64,000 nucleotides of DNA from contig NZ_JAAOYV010000002.1 in assembly GCF_011759585.1 (NCBI RefSeq), positions 1,423,510 through 1,487,509 on the forward strand. Reading direction: 5' to 3'. Origin of the DNA: Frigoribacterium endophyticum (GTDB lineage Bacteria > Actinomycetota > Actinomycetes > Actinomycetales > Microbacteriaceae). This document shows positions 26,995 to 38,031 of this stretch, piece by piece. The position numbers and the translations under genes are program-made. The notes beneath the pieces are model-generated. The model searched no databases and had not been told where the DNA came from. It saw nothing but the letters and a program-made list of their open reading frames with translations. Position 1 is the stretch's first letter, and every line of letters begins with the position of its first letter.

Positions 26995-27492
26995 ATGGGG
27001 AGAGCGGGGAGGCGACGGGGTGCGGGCGCGCCGGCGACCGCGGCGACGCGGTTCGGCGTCCGGCCGCTCGGCGGGGCGCCGCTCGGCATCGGGCCGACCG
27101 GCCGGGTGCCGCTGGGCGGGGTGCCGCTCGGCGTCGGGCCGACCGGCCGCGCGCCGCTCGGCGTCGCGACGGCCGCGTACCTCGCGACCTGCGGCGTGGG
27201 GCTCGGGGTGCGCACGGGGGTGCTGCGCACCGAGCGCGTCCGCTGGGTGCACCACGCGCTCTTCGTCGTGACCGCCGTCTCCGCCGGTGCCGCCGTCCTC
27301 GCGCTCGGCGTCGCGGGTCACCGGCCCGCCGCCGCGTCGCTGCTCGCCTCGGCCGTGCCGTTCGCCGCCCTGACCCGGAACTCGCCGCGCACCGGCCCGC
27401 ACGCCCGCCTCGCGCTCGCCGCGGCGCCCGCCTACGTCGGCGCCTGGCTCCTGCGCGGCGCGCCCCGCGCCTCCGCCCGGCAGGCGGGCTGA
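26995..27492 (+). CDS. Hypothetical membrane protein with Pro-Leu-Gly repeats
   Basis: 165 aa. After a basic start, residues about 22-58 are tandem repeats of PLGGxPLGxGPTGRxPLG, from a duplication of about 50 bp in the DNA. Three hydrophobic segments follow ([35 protein letters not shown] and [13 protein letters not shown] regions). Its TGA overlaps the ATG of the nitroreductase gene. It is probably a small inner-membrane protein; the repeat may be neutral expansion. The start is uncertain because the frame is open further upstream. Confidence 0.6.
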   Translation: MGRAGRRRGAGAPATAATRFGVRPLGGAPLGIGPTGRVPLGGVPLGVGPTGRAPLGVATAAYLATCGVGLGVRTGVLRTERVRWVHHALFVVTAVSAGAAVLALGVAGHRPAAASLLASAVPFAALTRNSPRTGPHARLALAAAPAYVGAWLLRGAPRASARQAG

Positions 27493-28295
27493 TGGACTTC
27501 GTCGAGGCCGTCCGTCGCCGCCGCACCACCAACGGCCACTTCACGAGCGAGCCGGTCAGCGCGGCCGACCAGCGCCTCCTCGTGGAGCTCGCCGGTCGCG
27601 CCCCCAGCCAGCTGAACAGCCAGCCGTGGCGGTTCGTCCTGGTGGAGTCGCGGGAGACCATCGAGGAGGTCGCGCGGATCAGCGGCGAGAGCATGACCGA
27701 GGCGATGTCGGACGGCACCTTCTTCGAGCGCTACAAGCCGTTCTTCCGGTTCAGCCGCGCCGAGATGGAGCGTCGCCGCGACGGCATGCTCTTCGACAAG
27801 CTGCCCGCGCCGCTGCGCCCGTTCACGGGGCAGGTGTTCACCAAGCGCGGCCAGGTGCTGATGAACGCGCTGCGGGTGCCGCAGACGCTCGGCGCCGAGA
27901 ACCGCGCCCTCGTCGCCGGCTCGCCGCTGCTGCTCGGCGCGATGCTCGACCGGTCGACGTACCGGCCCGACTCGCTGACGTCGTTCTACTCGACCTTCAG
28001 CCTCGGGGCCGCGATGGAGAACCTCTGGCTGGCGACCGGCACGCTGGGGCTCGGCATCCAGTTCGTGTCGTTCCCGATGGAGCGGCCCGAGCGCTGGGCG
28101 CAGGTCGAGCGGCTGCTGGCGGTGCCCGACGACCTCGAGCTGATGGCGGTGTACCGGATCGGCCACGTGCCGCCCGAGCGGGTGCGCCCGGCGATCGACT
28201 GGGTCAGCGACGAGCGGCGGCGGATCTCGCAGTACGTGTTCCGCGAGGACTGCCGCACGCCGCAGACGGGGTGGGACGAGCCGCCCGAGGTGTGA
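27492..28295 (+). CDS. Nitroreductase-family FMN oxidoreductase
   Basis: 267 aa, coupled to the preceding membrane gene (TGATG). The nitroreductase fold is recognised by [20 protein letters not shown], the FMN-binding [17 protein letters not shown], then [20 protein letters not shown] and the C-terminal [13 protein letters not shown]. It is a cytosolic flavoenzyme using NAD(P)H to reduce nitro, quinone or related compounds. The region between residues 75 and 130 is longer than in the smallest family members. Physiological substrate unknown. Confidence 0.88.
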   Translation: MDFVEAVRRRRTTNGHFTSEPVSAADQRLLVELAGRAPSQLNSQPWRFVLVESRETIEEVARISGESMTEAMSDGTFFERYKPFFRFSRAEMERRRDGMLFDKLPAPLRPFTGQVFTKRGQVLMNALRVPQTLGAENRALVAGSPLLLGAMLDRSTYRPDSLTSFYSTFSLGAAMENLWLATGTLGLGIQFVSFPMERPERWAQVERLLAVPDDLELMAVYRIGHVPPERVRPAIDWVSDERRRISQYVFREDCRTPQTGWDEPPEV

Positions 28296-28309
28296 CCGTC
28301 GCGGTCACG

Positions 28310-28366
28310 AACCACGTCCTCCCCCCGAACCACGCCGCGGCGTGGTTCCGCTGCGAGGACGTGGTT
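28310..28366. repeat. Palindromic repeat family 1, copy 4
   Basis: 57 bp, right after the nitroreductase gene. The inner arms GAACCACGCC/GGCGTGGTTC are unchanged. The outer arms are AACCACGTCC/GGACGTGGTT, so the end pair differs from copies 2 and 3 on both sides; flanking CGTGA/TCACG-type bases extend the arms. Confidence 0.88.
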
Positions 28367-28469
28367 CGTCACGGCGCGGCCGGCGGCGGGCGGCTGCCCC
28401 GCGCGCACGAGAGCGGCGCCGCCCTCGACGGGGCGACGCCGCTCCGGCGTGGTGGGGCGGTGCCGCCGA

Positions 28470-28622
28470 CTACTTGTCGGTCGACTCCGAGTCCTTGTCG
28501 TCGTCGACGAGCCCGGCCTTCTTGCCGTCGGGGAGCTCCTCGGTGTACTTCGCCTGCTCCTCGGTGATCTCGGTGGATCCGTCGGGGGCGGTGGACGGGG
28601 TGGTGTCGTCGGTTGCGCTCAT
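28470..28622 (-). CDS. Small acidic protein, 50 aa
   Basis: 50 aa from ATG to TAG. It is highly charged (TEITEEQAKYTEELPDGKKA, then a run of Asp and an acidic/Ser C-terminus), with no hydrophobic segment or Cys. Composition and the clean start/stop suggest a real small intrinsically disordered cytosolic protein; similar short acidic proteins are common in this family of bacteria, with unknown roles. It stands alone between repeat elements, 295 bases downstream of the Clp ATPase gene. Confidence 0.6.
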   Translation of the reverse strand: MSATDDTTPSTAPDGSTEITEEQAKYTEELPDGKKAGLVDDDKDSESTDK

Positions 28623-28711
28623 GCCCCCGACGATACGCCCGCGGCCGCGCGAGCGACCTGATCCGCGCCCGCGCCCGAGTCCGAGTCCGAGGCTGTGCGG
28701 TGGATCGGAGG

Positions 28712-28788
28712 AATGCGAGAGGGATCCGTCGTCGAGGAGCCGGGTGGCGCGGCTCCGGCCTCGTCATCCGGCGGATCACGCTCAAATT
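28712..28788. repeat. Inverted-repeat family 5, copy b (77 bp)
   Basis: Left arm AATGCGAGAGGGATCCG, right arm CGGATCACGCTCAAATT. It lies between the Clp ATPase stop and the 50-aa gene; its length matches copies a and c exactly. Confidence 0.85.
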
Positions 28789-28917
28789 TGAGAAGAGAGC
28801 GCGAGAGCAGGGTCACGGCGGCGGACGCACGGAGGCGCGGTGCCGGTCAGACCGACACCGCGCCTCCCGCAGTCCCGCAGTCCCGCAGCCGCGGCTACGC
28901 CGCAGCCGCCCCCGCGG

Positions 28918-31566
<2,649 letters not shown>

Positions 31567-31583
31567 GGGACCTCCTGGGGAAA

Positions 31584-31604
31584 CTTGAGTGGCTGCGACT
31601 CAAG
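31584..31604 (-). promoter_or_regulatory. HspR-type operator (HAIR), copy 1
   Basis: CTTGAGT-N7-ACTCAAG, an exact match to the known HAIR element bound by the repressor HspR upstream of actinobacterial dnaK and clp genes. It ends 18 bases before the Clp ATPase ATG. The hspR gene is not in the window. Confidence 0.9.
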
Positions 31605-31646
31605 TAAACGCAGGGAGGCCCGGGTCATTCCCGGTCGGCGGAGAAA

Positions 31647-31667
31647 GTTGAGCGGAGTTGACTCAAC
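31647..31667 (-). promoter_or_regulatory. HspR-type operator (HAIR), copy 2
   Basis: GTTGAGC-N7-ACTCAAC, a second close match 63 bp from the first on the helix face six turns away. The pair likely gives tighter or cooperative repression. Confidence 0.8.
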
Positions 31668-31742
31668 CCGCCACATCAGGTCGCCGGGTGGCTCACTTCG
31701 CCGCCCCCGCGCCTCCGGCCCCTCCGTCGTCTCGCCCACTCG

Positions 31743-31833
31743 GTGTCGCAGATGCCGACCATCAGCGCTGCTGTACAGGGTTTTCCCCCTGTTGCGACCC
31801 GACCGAGCCTGCGACGGTCGGCATTTGCGACAG
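31743..31833. repeat. Inverted-repeat family 4, copy b
   Basis: Arms GTGTCGCAGATGCCGACC and GGTCGGCATTTGCGACAG enclose an inner hairpin ACAGGG-TTTTCC-CCCTGT. Same architecture as the copy near 10.8 kb. It lies just past the stop of the following minus-strand small gene. Confidence 0.75.
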
Positions 31834-31841
31834 AGAGCGGG

Positions 31842-32330
31842 TCAGGAGCCGGTGCGGGCGCCGGCGAGGTGCTCGTCCGTGGCGCCGTCGGGCCCGGCGG
31901 CGGCCTCGGCGCCGCTGGTGTGCGCGCTCGCCTTGCCCTGGTCGTCGCCCTCGTCGCCCTCGGCGTCGGCGCCCGGCGCGTTCGCGTACTCGGCGCCGTA
32001 GCTGTCGCTGTCGAGGTCGGGGATGTCGAGCATCTCCTGCGGCCAGGCCGGCCGGGAGGGCTGGAGGCGCAGCGTCGCCTCCTCGAGGTCGCGGATGACG
32101 TCCTCGTCGACGGGCTCGTCCTGGCTGTTCTCGACCGGGGTGGAGAACACCTGGCTCGCCGGGCCGATGAGCAGGTGCGCGTAGGCCTTGCTGCCGCCCT
32201 CGGTCACGACGGGCACCGACACGATGTCGGAGGTGTCGGCCTCGGCGAGCGCCCTCGCGTAGCGGAGCACGGCCTTGCAGGTGCGGTCACCGACCAGCAT
32301 GTAGCTGCCGGAGTAGTGGAGTCGTCTCAT
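31842..32330 (-). CDS. Hypothetical protein, paralogue of the 124-aa protein at 63.5 kb
   Basis: 162 aa. The first 90 residues (MRRLHYSGSYMLVGDRTCKA, VLRYARALAEA, HLLIGPASQVFSTPVEN) align with those of the gene at 63488..63862 (MKRLHYVEGHVVTGDDIAEA, LLLGPSSQMLVSHEP). The rest is an acidic, disordered Ala/Gly/Asp tail. No known catalytic motif or membrane segment is present. I recognise this as a small conserved protein type of Microbacteriaceae-like genomes, possibly related to the DUF7882 group, but cannot assign a role. Confidence 0.7.
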   Translation of the reverse strand: MRRLHYSGSYMLVGDRTCKAVLRYARALAEADTSDIVSVPVVTEGGSKAYAHLLIGPASQVFSTPVENSQDEPVDEDVIRDLEEATLRLQPSRPAWPQEMLDIPDLDSDSYGAEYANAPGADAEGDEGDDQGKASAHTSGAEAAAGPDGATDEHLAGARTGS

Positions 32331-32476
32331 GGGATCGACCGAACCACGAGGGGCCCGGCCGTGCTCGCCCTTGCTCGCGGGGCGTCCGTGCACTACGCGC
32401 ACCGCGCCTCCGGCGGGCTCCCCACCGCCCCGGAGCGGGAGCGAGGGCCTGCCGGGGGCGCGGGTCGGCCGGGCGG

Positions 32477-33361
32477 TCAGCCCGCGTCGGGCAGCCGCAC
32501 CTCCACCGTTCCGTCGACGACGCGGGTGTCGAACCGCGGCTGCGGCGACGTCGCCGGACCGTGCACGACCTCGCCGGTGCGCATCGAGAAGACGCTGTCG
32601 TGCCACGGGCACGAGACGCAGGCCTCGCCGGGCTTCCCCGCGTCGGTGACGAGCTCGCCCTCGGAGAGCGGGCCGGAGAGGTGGCTGCAGACGCTCGAGA
32701 GCACCTCCACCTCGTCGCCGCGACGCAGCGCGACGAGCGGCTGCCCGTCGAGGTCGAGGCCGGTCAGCTCGCCCTCGGGCAGGGCGTCGAGGCGGGTGAC
32801 CTCGTGCCAGCCGGGCGAGACGAGGTGCGGCACGTCCTCCGCGTGGTTCGCGCCGACGGCCTGGCGGTAGGCGAGGTGCCCGCCGATGAAGCCGCCGAGG
32901 CCCACCGCGCCGAGGCCCGCGAACGAGAGCACCTTGGCGCTCGTCTGCCTGCCGCGTAGCCGCTGCAGGTACGAGGCGCCGTAGAGCGCGGTGCCGACCA
33001 GGTTGGCCGCGGAGTGCACGAGCCCGGTGCGCTTCTGCTGCTCGTGCGTGGCCGACCAGTCGGCGAAGCCGGCCAGGGCCGAGGGCGCGACCGCGAGCAC
33101 GCCGGCGCCGACGAGCGTGCGGGCGGGGCGCTCCTGGCCGGGCATCAGGTCGAGGAGGGCCGCGCTGATCCACGCGCCGGTCGGCACGAGCACCATCACG
33201 GGGTGCAGCGGGTGGCCGGCGGGCACGCCGTGCAGCAGGTCGCGCAGCGCCCGGGGCTGCAGCACGGCGTCGACGACGCCGGCGACCTTCTCGACGAGCG
33301 GGTCGAGCCTCTTCTCGCGCTCGACCGCCTCGAGTGCCTTGACGATCCTGAGTTCGCGCAT
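32477..33361 (-). CDS. DUF2231-Rieske fusion protein
   Basis: 294 aa. The N-terminal half is a DUF2231-type membrane domain with GHPLHPVMVLVPTGAW at the start and segments near 62-80, 90-108, 128-145 and 155-170. The C-terminal 110 residues are a Rieske [2Fe-2S] domain with both ligand loops: CSHLSGPL (Cys, His) and CVSCPWHD (Cys, His), then FSMRTGEVVHGPATSPQP. It is a membrane-tethered electron-transfer protein. A matching oxygenase or reductase is not adjacent; the following gene is an amino acid permease. Confidence 0.9.
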   Translation of the reverse strand: MRELRIVKALEAVEREKRLDPLVEKVAGVVDAVLQPRALRDLLHGVPAGHPLHPVMVLVPTGAWISAALLDLMPGQERPARTLVGAGVLAVAPSALAGFADWSATHEQQKRTGLVHSAANLVGTALYGASYLQRLRGRQTSAKVLSFAGLGAVGLGGFIGGHLAYRQAVGANHAEDVPHLVSPGWHEVTRLDALPEGELTGLDLDGQPLVALRRGDEVEVLSSVCSHLSGPLSEGELVTDAGKPGEACVSCPWHDSVFSMRTGEVVHGPATSPQPRFDTRVVDGTVEVRLPDAG

Positions 33362-33537
33362 GGTGCCTCCTCCGCCCTCGCGGGCTGTCGTGCGCCGCGG
33401 CTGCTGTGCCGCGGGCGGTCGTGCGGTCGGTGGGTCGTGCCGTGCCCCGAGTCGACACCGGCGGGGCGCCGGGTGCCCGGCCCGGGCCGGAACTGTTCGC
33501 GTCGCGGACGACGCGAGGTCGGTGCGGTCCGGGCGCC

Positions 33538-34944
33538 TCAGGCCCGTTCGACGCCCGCGCCGCGGCGGCTGCCGAGCTTCGCGAGCAGGTAGAGCACGAC
33601 GCCCGCGGCGAGCATGATCGCGCCGAACAGCCACACCTGGGCGCTCTGCTGGGTGAGCAGCAGGATGCAGGAGGCGACGCCCAGCACGGGCACGGCCGTC
33701 CAGACCCGGAAGTGCTCGTGCTCGACGCGGTCCTTCCGCAGCACGAGCACCGCGACGTTCGTGCTGATGAACACGAAGAGCAGCAGCAGCACGACCGTCT
33801 CGGCGAGCGTGCCGATGTCGCCGACGAGGGTGAGGCCCATCGCGACGGCCGTCGTGACGAGGATGGCGGCCCACGGCGTGCGGCGCTTCTCGAGCACGGC
33901 GCCGAGCGGGCGGGGCAGCAGCCCCTGCTCGGCCATGCCGTAGGTGACGCGGCTCGACATGATCATGGTCAGCAGGGCGCCGTTGGCGACCGCGATCAGC
34001 GCGATGAGGCTGAACAGCCACGACGGCACGGCGACGCCGCTGGCCGCGACGACGTCGAGCAGGGGGCCGGTCGAGCCGCTGAGCTCGTCGGCGGGCAGGG
34101 CGATCGCGCTGGCGAGGCCGACGAGCACGTAGACGACGCCGGCGGTGGCGAGGGCGCCGAACAGGGCGCGGGGGTAGACGCGGCGGGGCTCGCGCACCTC
34201 CTCGGCGATGTTGGCGCTCGTCTCGAAGCCGACGAACGAGTAGTAGGCGATGATCGCGGCGCCGAGGGTCGCGATCGCCGGGTTCGCGTCAGCCGGGAAC
34301 TCGCCGACGCGGCCGACGTCACCGCCGCCGCTGCCGAGCATCACGGCGACGACGACGATCACGATGACGAGGCCGCTCACCTCGATCACGGTCATCACGA
34401 CGTTGCCCTTGAGCGACTCGCTGATGCCGCGGGCGTTGAGGCACGCGACGAGGGCGAGGAAGGCGACGGCGGTCGGCACGGTCGGCAGGTCGACGAAGGT
34501 CGACAGGTAGTCGCCGGCGAACGCGAGCGAGAGGCCGGCGGCGCTGACGACGCCGGCGGCGAGCATGCTGAAGCCGACCAGGAACGAGATCACCGGCTGA
34601 CGGAACGCCCTCTCGGCGAAGATCGCCGCGCCTCCGGCCTTCGGGTACTTGGTGACGAGCTCGGCGTACGAGCCGGCGGTCAGCAGCGCGAGCAGCAGGG
34701 CGAGCAGCAGCGGGGCCCAGAGCGCGCCGCCGACCTCGGCCGAGAGCGTGCCCATGAGGGCGTAGATGCCGGCGCCGAGCACGTCGCCGAGGATGAAGAG
34801 GTACAGCAGCGGGCCGGTGATCGCCTGCTTGAGCTTCGAGCTGCTGGCGGCGCCGTCGGCGCCCGGGGTGCCGGAGTCGCGGGTCGAGCCCTCGGGACGG
34901 GCCGGCTCCGAGGAGGCGGCGGCGGGTCGGGCGGGCGTGGTCAT
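33538..34944 (-). CDS. APC-superfamily amino acid permease
   Basis: 468 aa with about 12 transmembrane segments after a 40-residue polar N-terminus. Signature regions include GPLLYLFILGDVLGAGIYAL (TM1 with the unwound Gly motif), SYAELVTKYPKAGGAAIFAE in the TM2-TM3 region and YYSFVGFETSANIAEEVREP around TM6. This is the pattern of APC/YjeH-like or cationic amino acid transporters. It imports or exchanges amino acids across the cytoplasmic membrane; specificity is not readable. Upstream lies a long hairpin that ends the lysG transcript. Confidence 0.9.
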   Translation of the reverse strand: MTTPARPAAASSEPARPEGSTRDSGTPGADGAASSSKLKQAITGPLLYLFILGDVLGAGIYALMGTLSAEVGGALWAPLLLALLLALLTAGSYAELVTKYPKAGGAAIFAERAFRQPVISFLVGFSMLAAGVVSAAGLSLAFAGDYLSTFVDLPTVPTAVAFLALVACLNARGISESLKGNVVMTVIEVSGLVIVIVVVAVMLGSGGGDVGRVGEFPADANPAIATLGAAIIAYYSFVGFETSANIAEEVREPRRVYPRALFGALATAGVVYVLVGLASAIALPADELSGSTGPLLDVVAASGVAVPSWLFSLIALIAVANGALLTMIMSSRVTYGMAEQGLLPRPLGAVLEKRRTPWAAILVTTAVAMGLTLVGDIGTLAETVVLLLLFVFISTNVAVLVLRKDRVEHEHFRVWTAVPVLGVASCILLLTQQSAQVWLFGAIMLAAGVVLYLLAKLGSRRGAGVERA

Positions 34945-35256
34945 GTGTCCTCCTGGCAGCGGGCGCCGTCGGGACCGGCCGTCCTGTCGGCCGCGCCCCG
35001 GCGCCCACCGAGGCAACCACCGGCCCTGCACGCGGGGCCTCATCGCGTCAGGGGCTTGCGCCGCGCCGCTGCCGTGTGCTGAGCCTGCACGGGGGCTGAC
35101 GCCGCCCGCCTCGCGTCGGACCGGGTGGTGTCGGCAGTGCGGCGGGTCCGTGTCCTCCTGGGCGGGTCAGCGCCGGCCCGCCCACGAGGACACGGACCCG
35201 CCCGCTCGCGAAGGGCTCGGCCCGAGTGCGGCAGGGCGGGCCGGGCGCCGCACCGC
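34945..35256. other. Intergenic region with long hairpin
   Basis: About 310 bases between lysG and the permease gene. The only structure I see is the 62-bp hairpin; the rest carries the permease promoter and no gene. Confidence 0.6.
35141..35202. terminator. Long GC hairpin, likely terminator of lysG
   Basis: Two 26-base arms (35141-35166 and 35177-35202) pair with one mismatch around a 10-base loop. Arm ends are GGCGGGTCCGTG and CACGGACCCGCC. There is no T-run. Confidence 0.6.
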
Positions 35257-36177
35257 TCAGGCGGGCGGCAGCAGCGCCCCGGCGGCGCCGGCCCGGACGG
35301 CCGCCGAGACGCGGTCGAGCAGGGGGGAGGCCAGCGTCCAGCGCTGCCACCAGAGCTCGACGTCGACCACGTCGCCCGGCGACAGCTCGACGAGCCGCCC
35401 GGCGGCGAGGTCGTCGGCGCTCTGCTGGTCGGGCAGCAGCGCCCAGCCGAGGCCGAGCCCGACGGCCCGCACGAAGTCCGACGACGAGGGCACGTAGTGC
35501 CGCGGCGGGCGCGGGTCGTAGCCGAGCGCCCGGCGGAGGAACCCCCGCTGCAGGTCGTCGTTGCGGTCGAACGAGAGCATCGGCGTCGCGTCGACCCTGC
35601 CGATCGACGGCACCCCGCCGAGCCAGCGGTCGACGTAGCCGGGGCTGGCCACCGCGCGGTACCGCATCGTGCCGAGCGCCTCCGACGTGCAGCCCTGGAT
35701 CGGCTCCCTCGTCGACGTCACCGCCGCGAGCACGTCGCCCTGGCGCAGCAGGGTCGTCGTCCGCTCCTCGTCCTCGCGCCGGATGTCGAACACCACGGGC
35801 GCCTCCGGCGGCAGCGACGCCAGCGCGTCGAGGAACCAGGTGGCGAGCGAGTCGGCGTTGACGGCCAGGGCCAGCGACGGGGGCGGCGCACCCGCGTCGG
35901 AGGCGCCTCCTCGTGCTCCGTGCCCCAGCTCGGCCGCCGTGTCGGCGGCGAGCAGCTGCACCTGGCGGGCGTAGCGCAGCACGACGTCGCCGGCCGCGGT
36001 CGGCACGACCGGGGTCGTGCGCTGCAGCAGCACCTGGCCCGCGGTGCGCTCGAGCGCCTTGATGCGCTGCGAGACGGCCGACTGCGTCATGTGCAGCCGC
36101 TGGGCCGCGGCCTCGAAGGTGCCCTCGTCGACGATGGCGCGCAGGGTCTCGAGGTGGTCGAGAGCGAACGGCGTCAT
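35257..36177 (-). CDS. lysG: LysR-family regulator of lysine/arginine export
   Basis: 306 aa. The N-terminal winged helix reads LDHLETLRAIVDEGTFEAAA and LHMTQSAVSQRIKALERTAG, typical of the ArgP/LysG subgroup, and a substrate-binding domain follows (SLALAVNADSLATWFLDALA). It is divergent from lysE with 91 bases between starts, the classic arrangement in which LysG with bound Lys, Arg or His activates the exporter gene. I start at MTPFALDHLE because the longer frame upstream would run into the lysE promoter. Confidence 0.92.
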   Translation of the reverse strand: MTPFALDHLETLRAIVDEGTFEAAAQRLHMTQSAVSQRIKALERTAGQVLLQRTTPVVPTAAGDVVLRYARQVQLLAADTAAELGHGARGGASDAGAPPPSLALAVNADSLATWFLDALASLPPEAPVVFDIRREDEERTTTLLRQGDVLAAVTSTREPIQGCTSEALGTMRYRAVASPGYVDRWLGGVPSIGRVDATPMLSFDRNDDLQRGFLRRALGYDPRPPRHYVPSSSDFVRAVGLGLGWALLPDQQSADDLAAGRLVELSPGDVVDVELWWQRWTLASPLLDRVSAAVRAGAAGALLPPA

Positions 36178-36268
36178 CCGCGCGGCTCCGGTGTCATCAT
36201 CAGCACAGCTTATGCGGCATGACGATCTGTAGCTGGAGAGATGCGCGGCGCGGACGTAGCGTCGCCGG
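36178..36268. promoter_or_regulatory. Divergent lysG-lysE control region
   Basis: 91 bases, AT-richer than its surroundings in the middle (GCACAGCTTATGCGGCATGA). It must hold both promoters and the LysG site. No T-N11-A box was assigned with certainty. Confidence 0.6.
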
Positions 36269-37096
36269 GTGACCACTTCCACGCTGCTGCTGACCTCCCT
36301 CACGGGCATGGGCACCGGGCTCGCCCTCATCGTCGCGATCGGCGCCCAGAACGCCTACGTGCTGAAGCTCGGGCTGCAGGGCGTGAACCGCGTCATCGTG
36401 CCGGTCATCGTCATCTGCGCCCTCAGCGACGCCGTGCTCATCACGGCGGGCGTCGCCGGGGTCGGCGCGGTGGTCGCCGCTGCTCCGCAGGCGCTCGTCG
36501 TCGTGCGGGTCGTGGGGGCGGCGTTCCTCCTCGTCTACGCCGGGTTCGCCGCCCGTCGGGCGCTGCGACCGGTCGGAGGGCTGACGGTCGACGGACCCGA
36601 CGAGGCCCCCGCGCCCGGCACGCCCGCCGCGCCCGGGGGCGGCCCCGGCTCCGGGCCCCTCGAGCCCGTCGGCGCCACCGGCCCGGTCGAGGGACCCCTC
36701 AGCGGCTCCGTCGCCAGCCCCGCCACAGGCTCGGTCGCGACGGTCGCCGCCCCGGCGCCGGCCCGCTCGTCGACCCCCGGCCGGGCGCCCGGCTCCGCCC
36801 CGGTCCGCCGCCGCACGGCCGTCCTCACCGTCCTCGCCCTCACCTGGCTCAACCCGCACACCTACCTCGACACGATCGTCTTCCTCGGCTCGGTGGCCAA
36901 CCAGCAGGAGGGCGACCTGCGGTGGTGGTTCGCCGGGGGAGCGATCGCGGGCAGCCTCGCGTGGTTCGCGGCGCTGGGCCTCGGCTCGCGCCTCCTGCGC
37001 CCCTTCTTCGCGCGGCCGTCGTCGTGGCGGATCCTCGACGGGCTCATCGCCGTCGTCATGACCGCGCTCGGCCTGGAGCTGCTGCTCGGCGCCTGA
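36269..37096 (+). CDS. lysE: LysE-family amino acid exporter with extended central loop
   Basis: 275 aa from GTG. The hallmarks are GLALIVAIGAQNAYVLKLGL near the start and TWLNPHTYLDTIVFLGSVAN in the second half, with about six membrane segments. It exports lysine or arginine when internal levels rise. The loop between membrane segments 3 and 4 (about residues 103-187) is a Pro/Gly/Ala/Ser-rich insert of some 60 residues beyond the usual family length (about 200-235 aa), presumably cytoplasmic and disordered. Pairing with lysG supports the assignment. Confidence 0.93.
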   Translation: MTTSTLLLTSLTGMGTGLALIVAIGAQNAYVLKLGLQGVNRVIVPVIVICALSDAVLITAGVAGVGAVVAAAPQALVVVRVVGAAFLLVYAGFAARRALRPVGGLTVDGPDEAPAPGTPAAPGGGPGSGPLEPVGATGPVEGPLSGSVASPATGSVATVAAPAPARSSTPGRAPGSAPVRRRTAVLTVLALTWLNPHTYLDTIVFLGSVANQQEGDLRWWFAGGAIAGSLAWFAALGLGSRLLRPFFARPSSWRILDGLIAVVMTALGLELLLGA

Positions 37097-37177
37097 CGCT
37101 GCAGGTCGGGGTGCGCGGCCAGGGGCGCTGAGCCCGGGAGGCGCGGGCCCGGTCGGTAGGCTCACGGCGGGGGGCAC

Positions 37178-37987
37178 ATGGACTGGCTGGGCGTGGCGGT
37201 GCTGCTCGTCGTCGCCGTCGGCGCCGCGTGCCAGGTCGCCTCGGGGCTCGGCTTCGCGCTCGTCTGCTCGCCGTTGCTCGTGCTGGTGCTCGGTCACGGC
37301 CCCGGCGTGCGCGTGGTGCTGGTCATGTCGATCGTGCTGAACCTCGTGGTGCTCGCGCGCTCGTGGCGGCACGTCCGCCTCGGCGACGCGCTGCGGCTGC
37401 TCGTGCCCGCCGCTCTGTTCGTCGTGCCGACCGCCCTGCTGGCGCAGTCGGTGCGCACGCCGCTCCTCTCGCTGCTCGCGGGGTCGGTCGTGGTCGTCGC
37501 GACCGCGCTCGTCATCGCGCGCCGCGAGCTGAGCTGGCTCGACGGCACCCGCGGAGCGGTCGCGGCCGGTGCCGCCAGCGGCGTCTTCAACACGCTCGCC
37601 GCGGCGTCGGGCCCGCCGGTGGCGATCTTCGCCGCGCAGCGTCGGTGGGAGCCGCGCGTGATGAGCGCCACCCTCCAGGCCTTCTCGCTGCCGCTCAACC
37701 TCGTGACGCTCGCCGTCCTGGTGCTCGTCGGCGACGGCGCTGGCGATGGCGGTAGCGCCGCCACCGCCACCGCCTCCGCCACCGCCGTCGCCGCCAGCGC
37801 GGCAGTCCCGGCCGGCCTGCCCCTGGCCCCGCTCGCCTGGGCCGTGGTCGGCCTCCTTGCCGGAGCCGCCGCGGGAGTCGCGCTGGGCCACCGGGTCCCC
37901 GCCCCCGTCGTGCGGGCGGTCGCCCTGGGCGTCGCGCTGCTCGGCGGCGCGACGCTGGTGACCAGCGGGCTCACCGGCCTCCTCTGA
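37178..37987 (+). CDS. TSUP/TauE-SafE family membrane transporter
   Basis: 269 aa with eight hydrophobic segments in two four-helix halves. The first half begins GVAVLLVVAVGAACQVASGL with GFALVCSPLLVLV; the second begins VAAGAASGVFNTLAAASGPP. That Gly/Ala-rich loop pair is typical of the TSUP (DUF81) family of sulfite, sulfonate or organic anion exporters. An Ala/Thr-rich stretch near 190-210 is low-complexity. A TAGGCT -10-like box sits about 20 bases before the ATG. Substrate unknown. Confidence 0.88.
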   Translation: MDWLGVAVLLVVAVGAACQVASGLGFALVCSPLLVLVLGHGPGVRVVLVMSIVLNLVVLARSWRHVRLGDALRLLVPAALFVVPTALLAQSVRTPLLSLLAGSVVVVATALVIARRELSWLDGTRGAVAAGAASGVFNTLAAASGPPVAIFAAQRRWEPRVMSATLQAFSLPLNLVTLAVLVLVGDGAGDGGSAATATASATAVAASAAVPAGLPLAPLAWAVVGLLAGAAAGVALGHRVPAPVVRAVALGVALLGGATLVTSGLTGLL

Positions 37988-38031
37988 GGGGCCCCCGCCC
38001 GCCCCTCTCGGCCCGCGCCTCCTCGGCGCCG

